Assembly (NCBI RefSeq): GCF_019933235.1
Contig: NZ_CP082945.1
Location: 6,175,501 to 6,239,500, forward strand
DNA length: 64,000 nt
Direction of reading: 5' to 3'
Source: Streptomyces angustmyceticus
GTDB lineage: Bacteria > Actinomycetota > Actinomycetes > Streptomycetales > Streptomycetaceae
The position numbers and the translations under genes were made by a program. Position 1 is the stretch's first letter. Each line of letters starts with the position of its first letter. Positions 1 to 10,860 of this stretch are shown here, piece by piece. The notes beneath the pieces are model-generated. The model was not told where the DNA came from. It did not search any database and saw only the letters and a list, made by a program, of their open reading frames with translations.

Positions 1-44
1 ATCGCGACGCCTTCGTCGGAGAGGCGCTTGAGTGCGTCTGTCAT
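1..44 (-). CDS. tal: Transaldolase, N-terminal 14-15 residues only (partial)
   Basis: Read on the minus strand, the left edge encodes Met-Thr-Asp-Ala-Leu-Lys-Arg-Leu-Ser-Asp-Glu-Gly-Val-Ala, which fits the N-terminus of actinobacterial transaldolase; the rest lies outside the window. It follows the transketolase gene on the same strand with a gap of about 37 bases, the usual tkt-tal order for the non-oxidative pentose phosphate pathway. The identification rests on this short peptide plus the neighbour. Confidence 0.75.
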   Translation of the reverse strand, partial: MTDALKRLSDEGVA

Positions 45-81
45 GGGTTCTGCATCTCCTACTTGTCGTGTGCGGGCGTCG

Positions 82-2184
<2,103 letters not shown>

Positions 2185-2645
2185 CCTGAGTCAGGGCTCC
2201 TCTCCACATGTCGAATGCCGCGGACGGTATGTCCGCCAGGCGGTGTCGAGCCTACCCCCGCAAGTGCGTGCGTCTTTTCGACGCTCAGTCGATGTTCCCG
2301 GCGCTCAGTCGCAGGCCGGAACGGCACGACAGCTCGTCGCTTCGGGCAACCGCACCGGGGCCGGGAGCATTCCCGTCCCCGAGGCGACGGTCCTACGCAC
2401 CAGACTGCCGGGAGGCGGTCGCCTTCGCCTCCCGAACACCGGGCGGACGGCCGCCGGAAGATGCCGCCGGGCGCCCGCCGCGCGGCACCCAACACGACCC
2501 CACCCCCGCGAAGATCGCTCTATGGCCAACGTCTAAAGTGGCGTGGTACGCGCAGGCCCTTCACCGGGTATTCACGGCCGGATGGGCTTGCAGGCCTAAT
2601 TTCTTCCGCGGCAACAGGCCGCTGATGTTACTTCCAGGGGTGTGC
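2185..2645. other. Divergent intergenic region between tkt and ctaB
   Basis: These 461 bases separate the divergent tkt and ctaB starts. Several open frames run through, but none has a family-like product or a convincing ribosome site, so I treat the stretch as non-coding. It should hold both promoters. A short direct repeat of GCTCAGTCG occurs near 2283 and 2301. I see no recognisable riboswitch or strong hairpin. Confidence 0.5.
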
Positions 2646-3596
2646 GTGACGGCCGTCGAATCCCGTCCTGTGGGGGCGCTTTCTCCGGTCCCCGGGAGTC
2701 CCGGCGACCGGCCGTTCGGGGCCCGCGTCAAGGCGTTCGTGGAGCTGACCAAGCCGCGGGTCATCGAGCTGCTGCTGATGACCACGGTGCCGGTGATGTT
2801 CCTGGCCGCCGGTGGTGTGCCGAACCTGTGGCTGGTGCTGGTGACCTGCGTCGGCGGATACCTCTCCGCCGGCGGTGCCGCCGCGTTCAACATGTACCTC
2901 GACCGCGACATCGACGCGCTGATGGACCGTACGTCCCAGCGGCCCCTGGTCACCGGCATGGTGAGCCCCCGCGAGTGCCTGGTCTTCGCGACCGCCCTCG
3001 CGGTGGGGTCCACGGCCCTGTTCTGGTTCCTCGTCAACCCGCTGTCGGCGATGCTGTCGCTCGGTGCGCTGCTTTTCTACGTGGTCGTCTACACGATGAT
3101 CCTCAAGCGCCGCACCACGCAGAACATCGTCTGGGGCGGCATCGCGGGCTGCATGCCGGTCTTCATCGGCTGGTCGTCGGTGACGAACTCCGTCTCCTGG
3201 GCCTCGTTCATCCTCTTCCTGGTCATCTTCTTCTGGACGCCGCCGCATTACTGGCCGCTCTCGATGAAGGTCAAGGACGACTACGAGCGGGTCGGGGTGC
3301 CGATGCTGCCGGCCGTCGCGGGCAACAAGGTCGTCGCGCGGCAGATCGTCGCCTACAGCTGGGTGATGGTGGCCGTGTCGCTGCTGCTGCAGCCGCTGGG
3401 CTACACGGGCTGGTTCTACACCGTCGTCGCGGTCGCCTGCGGCGCCTTCTGGCTCAAGGAGGCGCACGGTCTCCAGGCCCGCGCGAAGGCCGGGATCACC
3501 GGCGCCAAGCTCAAGGAGATGCGGCTGTTCCACTGGTCCATCACCTATGTGTCGCTGCTCTTCGTCGCCGTCGCCGTGGATCCCTTCCTTCGTTGA
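2646..3596 (+). CDS. ctaB: Protoheme IX farnesyltransferase (heme O synthase)
   Basis: A 316-residue membrane prenyltransferase of the UbiA superfamily that adds a farnesyl group to heme b, giving heme O for cytochrome oxidase. Motifs include FVELTKPRVIELLL near the N-terminus, the first Asp-rich motif NMYLDRDIDALMDRT, and multiple hydrophobic segments. The frame is open upstream, but the GTG at 2646 begins MTAVESRP, the N-terminus typical of Streptomyces CtaB. The partner heme A synthase lies 2.5 kb downstream on the other strand, so the heme A pathway genes are close but not one operon. Confidence 0.95.
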   Translation: MTAVESRPVGALSPVPGSPGDRPFGARVKAFVELTKPRVIELLLMTTVPVMFLAAGGVPNLWLVLVTCVGGYLSAGGAAAFNMYLDRDIDALMDRTSQRPLVTGMVSPRECLVFATALAVGSTALFWFLVNPLSAMLSLGALLFYVVVYTMILKRRTTQNIVWGGIAGCMPVFIGWSSVTNSVSWASFILFLVIFFWTPPHYWPLSMKVKDDYERVGVPMLPAVAGNKVVARQIVAYSWVMVAVSLLLQPLGYTGWFYTVVAVACGAFWLKEAHGLQARAKAGITGAKLKEMRLFHWSITYVSLLFVAVAVDPFLR

Positions 3597-3620
3597 TTAC
3601 CGATGGGTAGCATGCTGTTC

Positions 3621-4004
3621 ATGGCAGACACCCAGCAGGCGGACGAGCAGACGGAGACCGGGGCCGACGCGGCGGCCCGGACGCGCACCGACAAGCGGGC
3701 CGGCAAGCAGGCGGACCGGCTCGCCAAGCAGATCCGCGCCTTCGCCGCCGCACACGGCGGCAGCGCCGAGGGCCAGCTCGCGCACATCGGCCGGGGCCGC
3801 ACCCGGATCGCGCTGGTCGGCGCCGACGGCGAGTGGGGCAACCTCGTCGCGGACACCTTCGGATCCGCCCAGGACGCCGCCGGCAAGGCGGGCCTCACGC
3901 TCCACGACGACTTCGACGGCGACCTCGCCGCCAAGGTCCGCACCGGCCGCTACGAGTGGTCCCGGATGGCGGGCATCCAGGTGGGCGGCCCGGCCAACGG
4001 CTGA
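3621..4004 (+). CDS. Small charged hypothetical protein
   Basis: A 127-residue protein I do not recognise beyond its Streptomyces-like character. The N-terminal third is rich in Asp, Glu, Lys and Arg; the rest contains HIGRGRTRIALVGADGEWGNLVADTF and ends with ARMAGIQVGGPANG-like residues. No signal peptide or membrane segment is visible. ATGs at 3603 and 3612 are possible, but 3621 is preferred because TAGCAT lies 7 bases upstream, the spacing of a leaderless -10 box, and no ribosome site is present. It follows ctaB by 24 bases. Confidence 0.7.
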   Translation: MADTQQADEQTETGADAAARTRTDKRAGKQADRLAKQIRAFAAAHGGSAEGQLAHIGRGRTRIALVGADGEWGNLVADTFGSAQDAAGKAGLTLHDDFDGDLAAKVRTGRYEWSRMAGIQVGGPANG

Positions 4005-4140
4005 CCCACCGGGGCCGCGCGCCGTGCGCCGGAGCGCACGCCGGAAGCGGAGCCCGCTACCTCACCACCTCCTCGCCCGTTAAGCCCACCGGGCGCGGCG
4101 CTCGGGCCGCGCCCGGCGGGTCCACGGCGAGGAGGAGCGG

Positions 4141-5187
4141 ATGGACGGGCTTCCACCGCTCATCGACCAGCACAGCCACGGCGCGGTGCACGGTGAGCTC
4201 GGCCTCGGCTCCTTCGAGACCCACCTCGCCGCCGCGGTCGGCGCCCGGGGCCCGGCCCCCGTCGGCACCACCTACTTCGACAGCCTCACCGGCCTGGCGA
4301 TACGCCGCTGGTGCCCCCCGCTGCTCGGCCTGGAACCGCGGTGCCCGCCCGCCCGCTACCTGGCCCGCAGGCGCGAGGTGGGCGCCTACCGGGCGGGCCG
4401 GCTGCTGCTGCGGGGCTCCGGCATCGGCACGTTCCTGCTGGAGGCCGGCGCCCCCGGCGAGCTGACCTCGGCCTGCGAACTGGCCACCGCCGCCGGGACC
4501 GGCGCCCACGAGATCGTCCGGCTCGAACCGCTCGCCGAGCAGGTCGCCGACACCTCCGGCAGCGTCGACTCCTTCCTCGGCTACACCGCCGAGGCCCTCT
4601 ACGCCGCGGCCCAGCACGCCACCGCCTTCGCCTCCGGGGCCGCCCACTGCGACGGGCACGCCCCCGGCGCGGGCGAGGTACGGCGCGCCGCGGACCGCTG
4701 GCTGTGCGGCCGCCGCCCCGGGGAGCGGCTCGGCGAGCCCACGCTCGTACGGCACCTGCTGTGGAGCGCGGTGGCGGCCGGCCTTCCGGTGCAGCTGCAC
4801 TGCCGCGATCCGCGGCCGCTGGCGGGCTTCCTGCGCGCCACGGCCGGCATCGGCCCCGACCTCGTCCTGCTGCCGCGGGCGCCGCACCACCGGCGGGCGG
4901 CGGAGCTCGCCGCGGTGCACCCCCATGTGTACGCGGACGCCGGGCCGTGCCCCGAGGAGACGCTCGGCCGGGCGCCGTTCGGCAAGCTGCTGTTCTCCTC
5001 GGGCGCCCGCGGGCTGCCCGAGCTCTATGTGACCGGCGCGCAGCGCTTCCTGCGCGCCATGGGGCGCCTGGTCCGGGAGTGGGCCGACGAGGGGCTGTGC
5101 GGCGCCGAGGACGGGCGGCGGATCACCGAGATGGTCGGGTCGGGGACCGCCCGCCGGGTCTACCGGCTGAGCGCGGAGGCGGGCTGA
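4141..5187 (+). CDS. TIM-barrel amidohydrolase family protein
   Basis: A 348-residue predicted metal-dependent hydrolase. The N-terminal DQHSHG supplies the HxH metal pair; LPVQLHCRD carries a mid-barrel His, and GKLLFSSGARGLPELY matches the terminal strand of the amidohydrolase-2 type group. The substrate is unknown. A strong AGGAGG site precedes the ATG. Its last 28 bases overlap the convergent heme A synthase gene. The position beside cytochrome oxidase assembly genes is recorded but does not reveal the role. Confidence 0.8.
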   Translation: MDGLPPLIDQHSHGAVHGELGLGSFETHLAAAVGARGPAPVGTTYFDSLTGLAIRRWCPPLLGLEPRCPPARYLARRREVGAYRAGRLLLRGSGIGTFLLEAGAPGELTSACELATAAGTGAHEIVRLEPLAEQVADTSGSVDSFLGYTAEALYAAAQHATAFASGAAHCDGHAPGAGEVRRAADRWLCGRRPGERLGEPTLVRHLLWSAVAAGLPVQLHCRDPRPLAGFLRATAGIGPDLVLLPRAPHHRRAAELAAVHPHVYADAGPCPEETLGRAPFGKLLFSSGARGLPELYVTGAQRFLRAMGRLVREWADEGLCGAEDGRRITEMVGSGTARRVYRLSAEAG

Positions 5188-6173
5188 GGCTCCGGCGCCT
5201 CCGCCTCGCCCGTGGGAACGGACCCGGCCGGGTCCTCCTCCGGGAGCGGCCCGCGGTCGCGCAGCGACAGGGCGACCCGCAGCACACAGACCCACACCAG
5301 GGCCGACCCCAGCATGTGGAACCCGATGACGATCTCGGGCAGGCCCGTGAAGTACTGGACGTAGCCGATGACGCCCTGCAGGAGGAGGCAGACGAACAGC
5401 TCCAGGACCGTCCGGCGCGGGGCGGCCGGCGCCTTGACGGCCCGCAGGGTGAACCACAGCGCGACGGTCAGGCCGACGACGATGTAGACGAAGTCGACGT
5501 GCAGCTGGGTGATCTCCTGCCAGTCCAGCGGGATGCGGTGGACTTTCTTCGCGTCGCCGGCGTGCGGGCCGGCGCCGGTGACGACCGTGCCGATGACGGT
5601 GAGTGCGGCGGCCGCCCCCACCAGCAGCCACGCCAGCTGCCGCACCGGACGGGCGACCAGCTCGCGGGGCTCCTCGTCGCCCTCGCACGCCCGCTTCCAG
5701 CTCAGCATGGCGACCGTGAGCAGGCCGGTGGCCGCCAGGAAGTGCGAGCTGACGATGTACGGGTTCAGGCCGGTGAGGACCGTGATGCCGCCGACGACGG
5801 CGTTGGTCATGACGAGCCAGAACTGCGCCCAGCCGAGGCGGGTGAGCGAGCGGCGCCGGGGGTGGCGGGCGCGGGCGGCGATGATGAACAGCCCGACGAC
5901 CACGCACAGCACGTCGGTCAGCATGCGGTTGCCGAACTCGATGATGCCGTTGATGCCCATCGCGGCGGTCGGGGTCAGGCTGTCCGGCGTGCACTTGGGC
6001 CAGGTCGAGCAGCCCAGTCCGGACTGGGAGAGCCGGACGGCGCCCCCGGTGACGACGATGATCACGGCCATCACGACGGTGGCCAGCGCGGCCCGCCGCA
6101 CGAAGGCCGCGGACGGCTGCCAGCGGCGGGCGATCAGCTCAAGGGGGTTCAGCGAGTTCGGCACGGGAGACAT
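5160..6173 (-). CDS. ctaA: Heme A synthase (COX15/CtaA family)
   Basis: A roughly 337-residue polytopic membrane protein that oxidises heme O to heme A for aa3-type cytochrome oxidase. Family marks are the early VTGGAVRLSQSGLGCSTWPKC segment with its Cys pair, the NRMLTD loop, and His residues within membrane helices such as LHVDFVYIVVGL and GFHMLGSALVW. An in-frame ATG exists at 6194, but 6173 has an AAGGA element upstream at better spacing. The gene ends inside the 3' end of the convergent amidohydrolase gene. Confidence 0.93.
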   Translation of the reverse strand: MSPVPNSLNPLELIARRWQPSAAFVRRAALATVVMAVIIVVTGGAVRLSQSGLGCSTWPKCTPDSLTPTAAMGINGIIEFGNRMLTDVLCVVVGLFIIAARARHPRRRSLTRLGWAQFWLVMTNAVVGGITVLTGLNPYIVSSHFLAATGLLTVAMLSWKRACEGDEEPRELVARPVRQLAWLLVGAAAALTVIGTVVTGAGPHAGDAKKVHRIPLDWQEITQLHVDFVYIVVGLTVALWFTLRAVKAPAAPRRTVLELFVCLLLQGVIGYVQYFTGLPEIVIGFHMLGSALVWVCVLRVALSLRDRGPLPEEDPAGSVPTGEAEAPEPQPASALSR

Positions 6174-6251
6174 CGTAGGCGGGTCCTTGTGCATGTTTTC
6201 ACGAGGGGTGCGCCGGGCAGCCGGCCGGCACCGCGGCGGCCGCCGCGCGGC

Positions 6252-7070
6252 TCACTCCCAGCGGAAGAAGCGGGCCGCCGTGCCGAGGCCGAGCACCGAC
6301 CAGACGGCCAGGACGCCGAGGTCGCGCCAGGGGATGCCGGCGCCGTGCTGGAGGACGTCGCGCAGCCCGTCGGACAGCGCCGCGATCGGCAGCAGCCCGA
6401 GCACGCTCTGCACGGCCTCCGGGAACTTGTCCAGCGGGACGATCACGCCGCCGCCGACCAGCAGCAGCAGGAACACCAGGTTGGCGGCCGCCAGGGTGGC
6501 CTCCGCCTTGAGCGTGCCGGCCATCAGCAGGCCCAGGCCCGAGAAGGCGGCGGTGCCCAGCGCGAGCAGCAGCACCGCGTGGAGCGGGTTGCCCTGCGGG
6601 GACCAGCCCAGCGCCAGGGCCACGGCCGTCAGCAGCACGGTCTGCAGGACCTCGGTGACCAGCACCGCGCAGGTCTTCGCGGCCATCAGGCCCCAGCGCG
6701 GCAGCGGCGAGACCGCGAGCCGCTTGAGCACGCCGTAGCGCCGCTCGAAGCCGGTCGCGATGGCCTGGCCGGTGAAGGCGGTCGACATCACGGCGAGCGC
6801 CAGGATGCCGGGCGCCAGAAAGTCCACGGCGCTGCCCTTGCCGCCGGCCGTGCCGGTGGGCACCGCGATGATGTCGACGGCGGAGAACAGCACCAGCAGC
6901 AGCGTCGGGATGATGACGGTCAGCAGCAGCTGCTCACCGTTGCGCAGCAGCATCCTGGTCTCCAGGGCCGCCTGCGCGCGGATCATCCGGGGCAGCGGGG
7001 CCGCGCCGGGCCGCGGGGCGAACGTGCCGGTGCCGGCGGCGGTGCCGTTTCCGGCCTCCAGGGCGGTCAT
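6252..7070 (-). CDS. ABC-2 type transporter permease
   Basis: A 272-residue ABC-2 membrane subunit with about six hydrophobic segments, beginning with a cytoplasmic stretch (RMIRAQAALETRMLLRNGEQ) typical of multidrug and antibiotic exporters of the DrrB kind. It should form an exporter with the ATPase upstream on the same strand. Its ATG overlaps the stop of a 31-residue mini-frame as ATGA, so translation is probably coupled. The substrate cannot be inferred. The downstream neighbour is ctaA, 78 bases away. Confidence 0.9.
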   Translation of the reverse strand: MTALEAGNGTAAGTGTFAPRPGAAPLPRMIRAQAALETRMLLRNGEQLLLTVIIPTLLLVLFSAVDIIAVPTGTAGGKGSAVDFLAPGILALAVMSTAFTGQAIATGFERRYGVLKRLAVSPLPRWGLMAAKTCAVLVTEVLQTVLLTAVALALGWSPQGNPLHAVLLLALGTAAFSGLGLLMAGTLKAEATLAAANLVFLLLLVGGGVIVPLDKFPEAVQSVLGLLPIAALSDGLRDVLQHGAGIPWRDLGVLAVWSVLGLGTAARFFRWE

Positions 7071-7162
7071 GCGCGCAGCTCCTTGCCGGTCAGCTCCAGG
7101 CTGTGCTTTCCCGGGGGGCGACCCCCGGACCCCCGGCCGGACATCGGGTGGCCGTGATTCAT
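7067..7162 (-). CDS. 31-residue mini-frame B, duplicated linker before the permease
   Basis: A 31-codon frame starting MNHGHPMSGRGSGGRPPG and ending LELTGKELRA. It arose from a 92-bp tandem duplication that includes the last codons of the ATPase gene. Its ATG overlaps the stop of mini-frame A and its stop overlaps the permease start, both as ATGA. It may have no protein function and serve only as a relay for translational coupling. It is real as a reading frame; whether a stable peptide is made is unknown. Confidence 0.45.
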   Translation of the reverse strand: MNHGHPMSGRGSGGRPPGKHSLELTGKELRA

Positions 7163-7250
7163 GCGCGCAGCTCCTTGCCGGTGAGCTCCAGGCTGTGCTT
7201 TCTCGGGGGGCGACCCCCGGACCCCCGGCCGGACATCGGGTGGCCGTGAT

Positions 7251-7254
<4 letters not shown>
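7159..7254 (-). CDS. 31-residue mini-frame A, duplicated linker after the ATPase
   Basis: The first of two tandem 31-codon frames. Its ATG overlaps the ATPase stop (ATGA) and its own stop overlaps the ATG of mini-frame B. The product differs from B at one residue, reading RPPR where B has RPPG. The C-terminal ten residues equal the C-terminus of the ATPase, showing that the unit was copied from the end of that gene. Function as a peptide is doubtful; a role in ribosome hand-over is an inference. Confidence 0.45.
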
Positions 7255-8213
<959 letters not shown>

Positions 8214-8405
8214 GGCGGGCAGTCTACGGAGAGTGGCGGGGCGTTCTTCAACGGGGGCGCCGGAGCTTTTTCACGCCGGGGTACGCAATACGGCGGTGTG
8301 CGGCCGCCCTGATTCCGCCGCGTCGCGCGCCCTGGTGCGCCCCTCCGGGCGGGACCGGCCCGTCGCAGGTCGGGGCGGTGGTGAGGGGCTCGGAAGGCGC
8401 TTGAA

Positions 8406-8424
8406 TTAGGGCAGCCTAAGTGAT
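8406..8424. promoter_or_regulatory. Possible iron-regulator (DtxR/IdeR/DmdR) box
   Basis: TTAGGGCAGCCTAA is a perfect 5-bp inverted repeat with a 4-base spacer and matches the first 14 positions of the 19-bp iron box (TTAGGTTAGCCTAACCTAA) at 12; the last five bases fit poorly. It lies about 30 bases before the probable -35 of sufR in the divergent region. Iron control of SUF genes would make sense, but the match is incomplete. Confidence 0.35.
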
Positions 8425-8455
8425 AGAGGCCACCCGTCCGTGATCCGGACGAGGC

Positions 8456-8492
8456 TTGTATCGCTTCGATTAATTACGCAACAATGGCGTTG
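8456..8492 (+). promoter_or_regulatory. sufR promoter with SufR operator CAAC-N6-GTTG
   Basis: CAAC-AATGGC-GTTG at 8479-8492 is exactly the inverted repeat described for cyanobacterial SufR binding sites. A possible -35 TTGTAT (8456-8461) stands 18 bases before AACAAT (8480-8485), placing transcription start near the GTG at 8492, so the mRNA is probably leaderless and the operator covers -10 to +1. No ribosome site is visible. This predicts autorepression by holo-SufR. Confidence 0.7.
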
Positions 8493-9355
8493 TGAAATAC
8501 GCGAGCGAGGAACAGGAAGGGCCCGAGGTCGAGCAGACCGCCGGGCCGGCCCCCTCCGCGCCCGAGCAGACCGAGCGCCGCGCACCGGACGCCGCGCCCG
8601 CCCCGGCGCCGCACGACGAAGCACAGGGCACCCGCAACCGCGTCGCCCGCTCCATCCTCGACCACGGTCCGTCCACCGCGGCCGAGCTGGCACTGCGGCT
8701 GAAGCTGACCCAGGCCGCCGTACGCCGGCACCTGGACGCGCTGGCCGCCGAGGGCGTCGTCGAACCCCGCGAGAAGCGGGTCTACGGCGCGCGCGGCCGC
8801 GGCCGCCCGGCCAAGGCATTCGTCCTCACCGACTGCGGCCGGGACGCCTTCGACCAGGCCTACGACCAGCTCGCCTCCGACGCGCTGCGCTGGATCGCGC
8901 AGAGCGCGGGCGGCGGCGAGAAGGGCGAGGCCGCCGTCGCCGCGTTCGCCCGCGCACGGCTCGCCGCCCAGGCGGAGGGCTACCGCGAGGCCGTGGAGAG
9001 CGCCGATCCCCAGGCCCGTACCGAGGCCCTGGCGAAGGCGTTGACCGCGGACGGGTACGCTGCTACGGCGCGCAGCGCCCCCAATCCCCAGCTCGGTGAA
9101 CAGCTCTGCCAGCACCACTGCCCGGTCGCCCATGTCGCCGAGCAGTACCCGCAGCTGTGCGAGGCGGAGACCGAGGTCTTCTCCCGATTGCTCGGGACCC
9201 ATGTGCAGCGGCTCGCCACCATCGCCCACGGCGACGGGGTGTGCACGACCTTCGTCCCGAAGGCCGGCGCCGGCAAGGCGGCCGCGCACAGCACCGCACG
9301 CACCACCAAGACCACCACAGCATCTGCAAGCACGGCCGGGAGGAACCCCGCATGA
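8492..9355 (+). CDS. sufR: SufR-type Fe-S-sensing transcriptional repressor
   Basis: A 287-residue regulator with a Pro/Ala-rich N-terminal tail, a winged helix-turn-helix (STAAELALRLKLTQAAVRRHLDALAAEGVVEPRE) and a C-terminal cluster-binding part with Cys206, Cys210 and Cys223 in CQHHCPVAHV...QLC. In the SufR family these ligate a 4Fe-4S cluster and the holo-protein represses the SUF operon. The gene leads that operon and its stop overlaps the sufB ATG. The GTG start carries the last base of its own operator. Confidence 0.93.
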   Translation: MKYASEEQEGPEVEQTAGPAPSAPEQTERRAPDAAPAPAPHDEAQGTRNRVARSILDHGPSTAAELALRLKLTQAAVRRHLDALAAEGVVEPREKRVYGARGRGRPAKAFVLTDCGRDAFDQAYDQLASDALRWIAQSAGGGEKGEAAVAAFARARLAAQAEGYREAVESADPQARTEALAKALTADGYAATARSAPNPQLGEQLCQHHCPVAHVAEQYPQLCEAETEVFSRLLGTHVQRLATIAHGDGVCTTFVPKAGAGKAAAHSTARTTKTTTASASTAGRNPA

Positions 9356-10773
9356 CGCTCCCCACGGAGACTGCTCACCCCGAGCTCGAGGGCCTGGGCA
9401 AGTACGAATACGGCTGGGCCGACTCCGACGTGGCCGGCGCCTCCGCCAAGCGCGGTCTTTCCGAGGCCGTCGTCCGCGACATCTCGGCGAAGAAGAACGA
9501 GCCGGAGTGGATGCTCAAGCTCCGCCTCAAGGGTCTGAAGCTGTTCGACAAGAAGCCCATGCCGAACTGGGGCTCGGACCTGTCGGGCATCGACTTCGAC
9601 AACATCAAGTACTTCGTCCGCTCCACGGAGCAGCAGGCCGCCTCCTGGGAGGACCTGCCCGAGGACATCAAGAACACCTACGACAAGCTCGGCATCCCCG
9701 AGGCGGAGAAGCAGCGCCTGGTCGCCGGTGTCGCCGCGCAGTACGAGTCCGAGGTCGTCTACCACCAGATCCGCGAGGACCTGGAGGCGCAGGGCGTCCT
9801 GTTCCTGGACACCGACACCGCGCTCAAGGAGCACCCGGAGATCTTCCAGGAGTACTTCGGCACGGTCATCCCGGTCGGCGACAACAAGTTCGCGTCGCTG
9901 AACACCGCGGTGTGGTCCGGCGGCTCGTTCATCTACGTGCCCAAGGGTGTCCACGTCGACATCCCGCTGCAGGCCTACTTCCGGATCAACACCGAGAACA
10001 TGGGCCAGTTCGAGCGGACGCTGATCATCGTCGACGAGGACGCCTACGTCCACTACGTCGAGGGCTGCACCGCGCCGATCTACAAGTCGGACTCGCTGCA
10101 CTCCGCGGTCGTCGAGATCATCGTGAAGAAGGGCGGCCGCTGCCGCTACACGACCATCCAGAACTGGTCGAACAACGTCTACAACCTGGTCACCAAGCGC
10201 GCCGTCGCCTACGAGGGCGCGACCATGGAGTGGGTCGACGGCAACCTCGGCTCCAAGGTGACCATGAAGTACCCGGCCGTCTACCTGATGGGCGAGCACG
10301 CCAAGGGCGAGACCCTGTCCATCGCCTTCGCGGGCGAGGGCCAGCACCAGGACGCCGGCTCCAAGATGGTCCACATGGCGCCGAACACCTCCTCCAACAT
10401 CGTCTCCAAGTCGGTGGCGCGAGGCGGCGGCCGCACCTCCTACCGCGGTCTGGTCGAGATCGGCGAGGGCGCGGCGGGCTCCAAGTCCAACGTGCTGTGC
10501 GACGCCCTGCTGGTGGACACCATCTCCCGTTCGGACACCTACCCCTACGTCGACGTCCGCGAGGACGACGTGTCCATGGGCCACGAGGCGACCGTCTCCA
10601 AGGTCAGCGAGGACCAGCTCTTCTACCTGATGGCACGCGGCCTGTCCGAGGACGAGGCCATGGCGATGATCGTGCGCGGCTTCGTCGAGCCGATCGCCCG
10701 TGAGCTGCCGATGGAGTACGCGCTGGAGCTTAACCGCCTGATCGAGCTGCAGATGGAAGGCGCGGTCGGCTGA
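9352..10773 (+). CDS. sufB: Fe-S cluster assembly scaffold protein SufB
   Basis: A 473-residue SufB, full length for the family. With SufC and SufD it forms the SufBC2D scaffold on which nascent clusters are built in the cytoplasm. Recognisable stretches are NTAVWSGGSFIYVPKGVHVDIPLQAYFRIN, VHYVEGCTAPIY and the C-terminal FYLMARGLSEDEAMAMIVRGFVEP shared with SufD. The frame is open further upstream, but ATG 9352 follows GGGAGGAA at good spacing and overlaps the sufR stop. Confidence 0.97.
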   Translation: MTLPTETAHPELEGLGKYEYGWADSDVAGASAKRGLSEAVVRDISAKKNEPEWMLKLRLKGLKLFDKKPMPNWGSDLSGIDFDNIKYFVRSTEQQAASWEDLPEDIKNTYDKLGIPEAEKQRLVAGVAAQYESEVVYHQIREDLEAQGVLFLDTDTALKEHPEIFQEYFGTVIPVGDNKFASLNTAVWSGGSFIYVPKGVHVDIPLQAYFRINTENMGQFERTLIIVDEDAYVHYVEGCTAPIYKSDSLHSAVVEIIVKKGGRCRYTTIQNWSNNVYNLVTKRAVAYEGATMEWVDGNLGSKVTMKYPAVYLMGEHAKGETLSIAFAGEGQHQDAGSKMVHMAPNTSSNIVSKSVARGGGRTSYRGLVEIGEGAAGSKSNVLCDALLVDTISRSDTYPYVDVREDDVSMGHEATVSKVSEDQLFYLMARGLSEDEAMAMIVRGFVEPIARELPMEYALELNRLIELQMEGAVG

Positions 10774-10860
10774 CGGCCCCGGCACACCCAACGACCGACG
10801 CGGCGGCCGTCCTGCGGGCAGGCCGAGGATCGCAACCAGAAAGCGAGCACGACAACAGCC

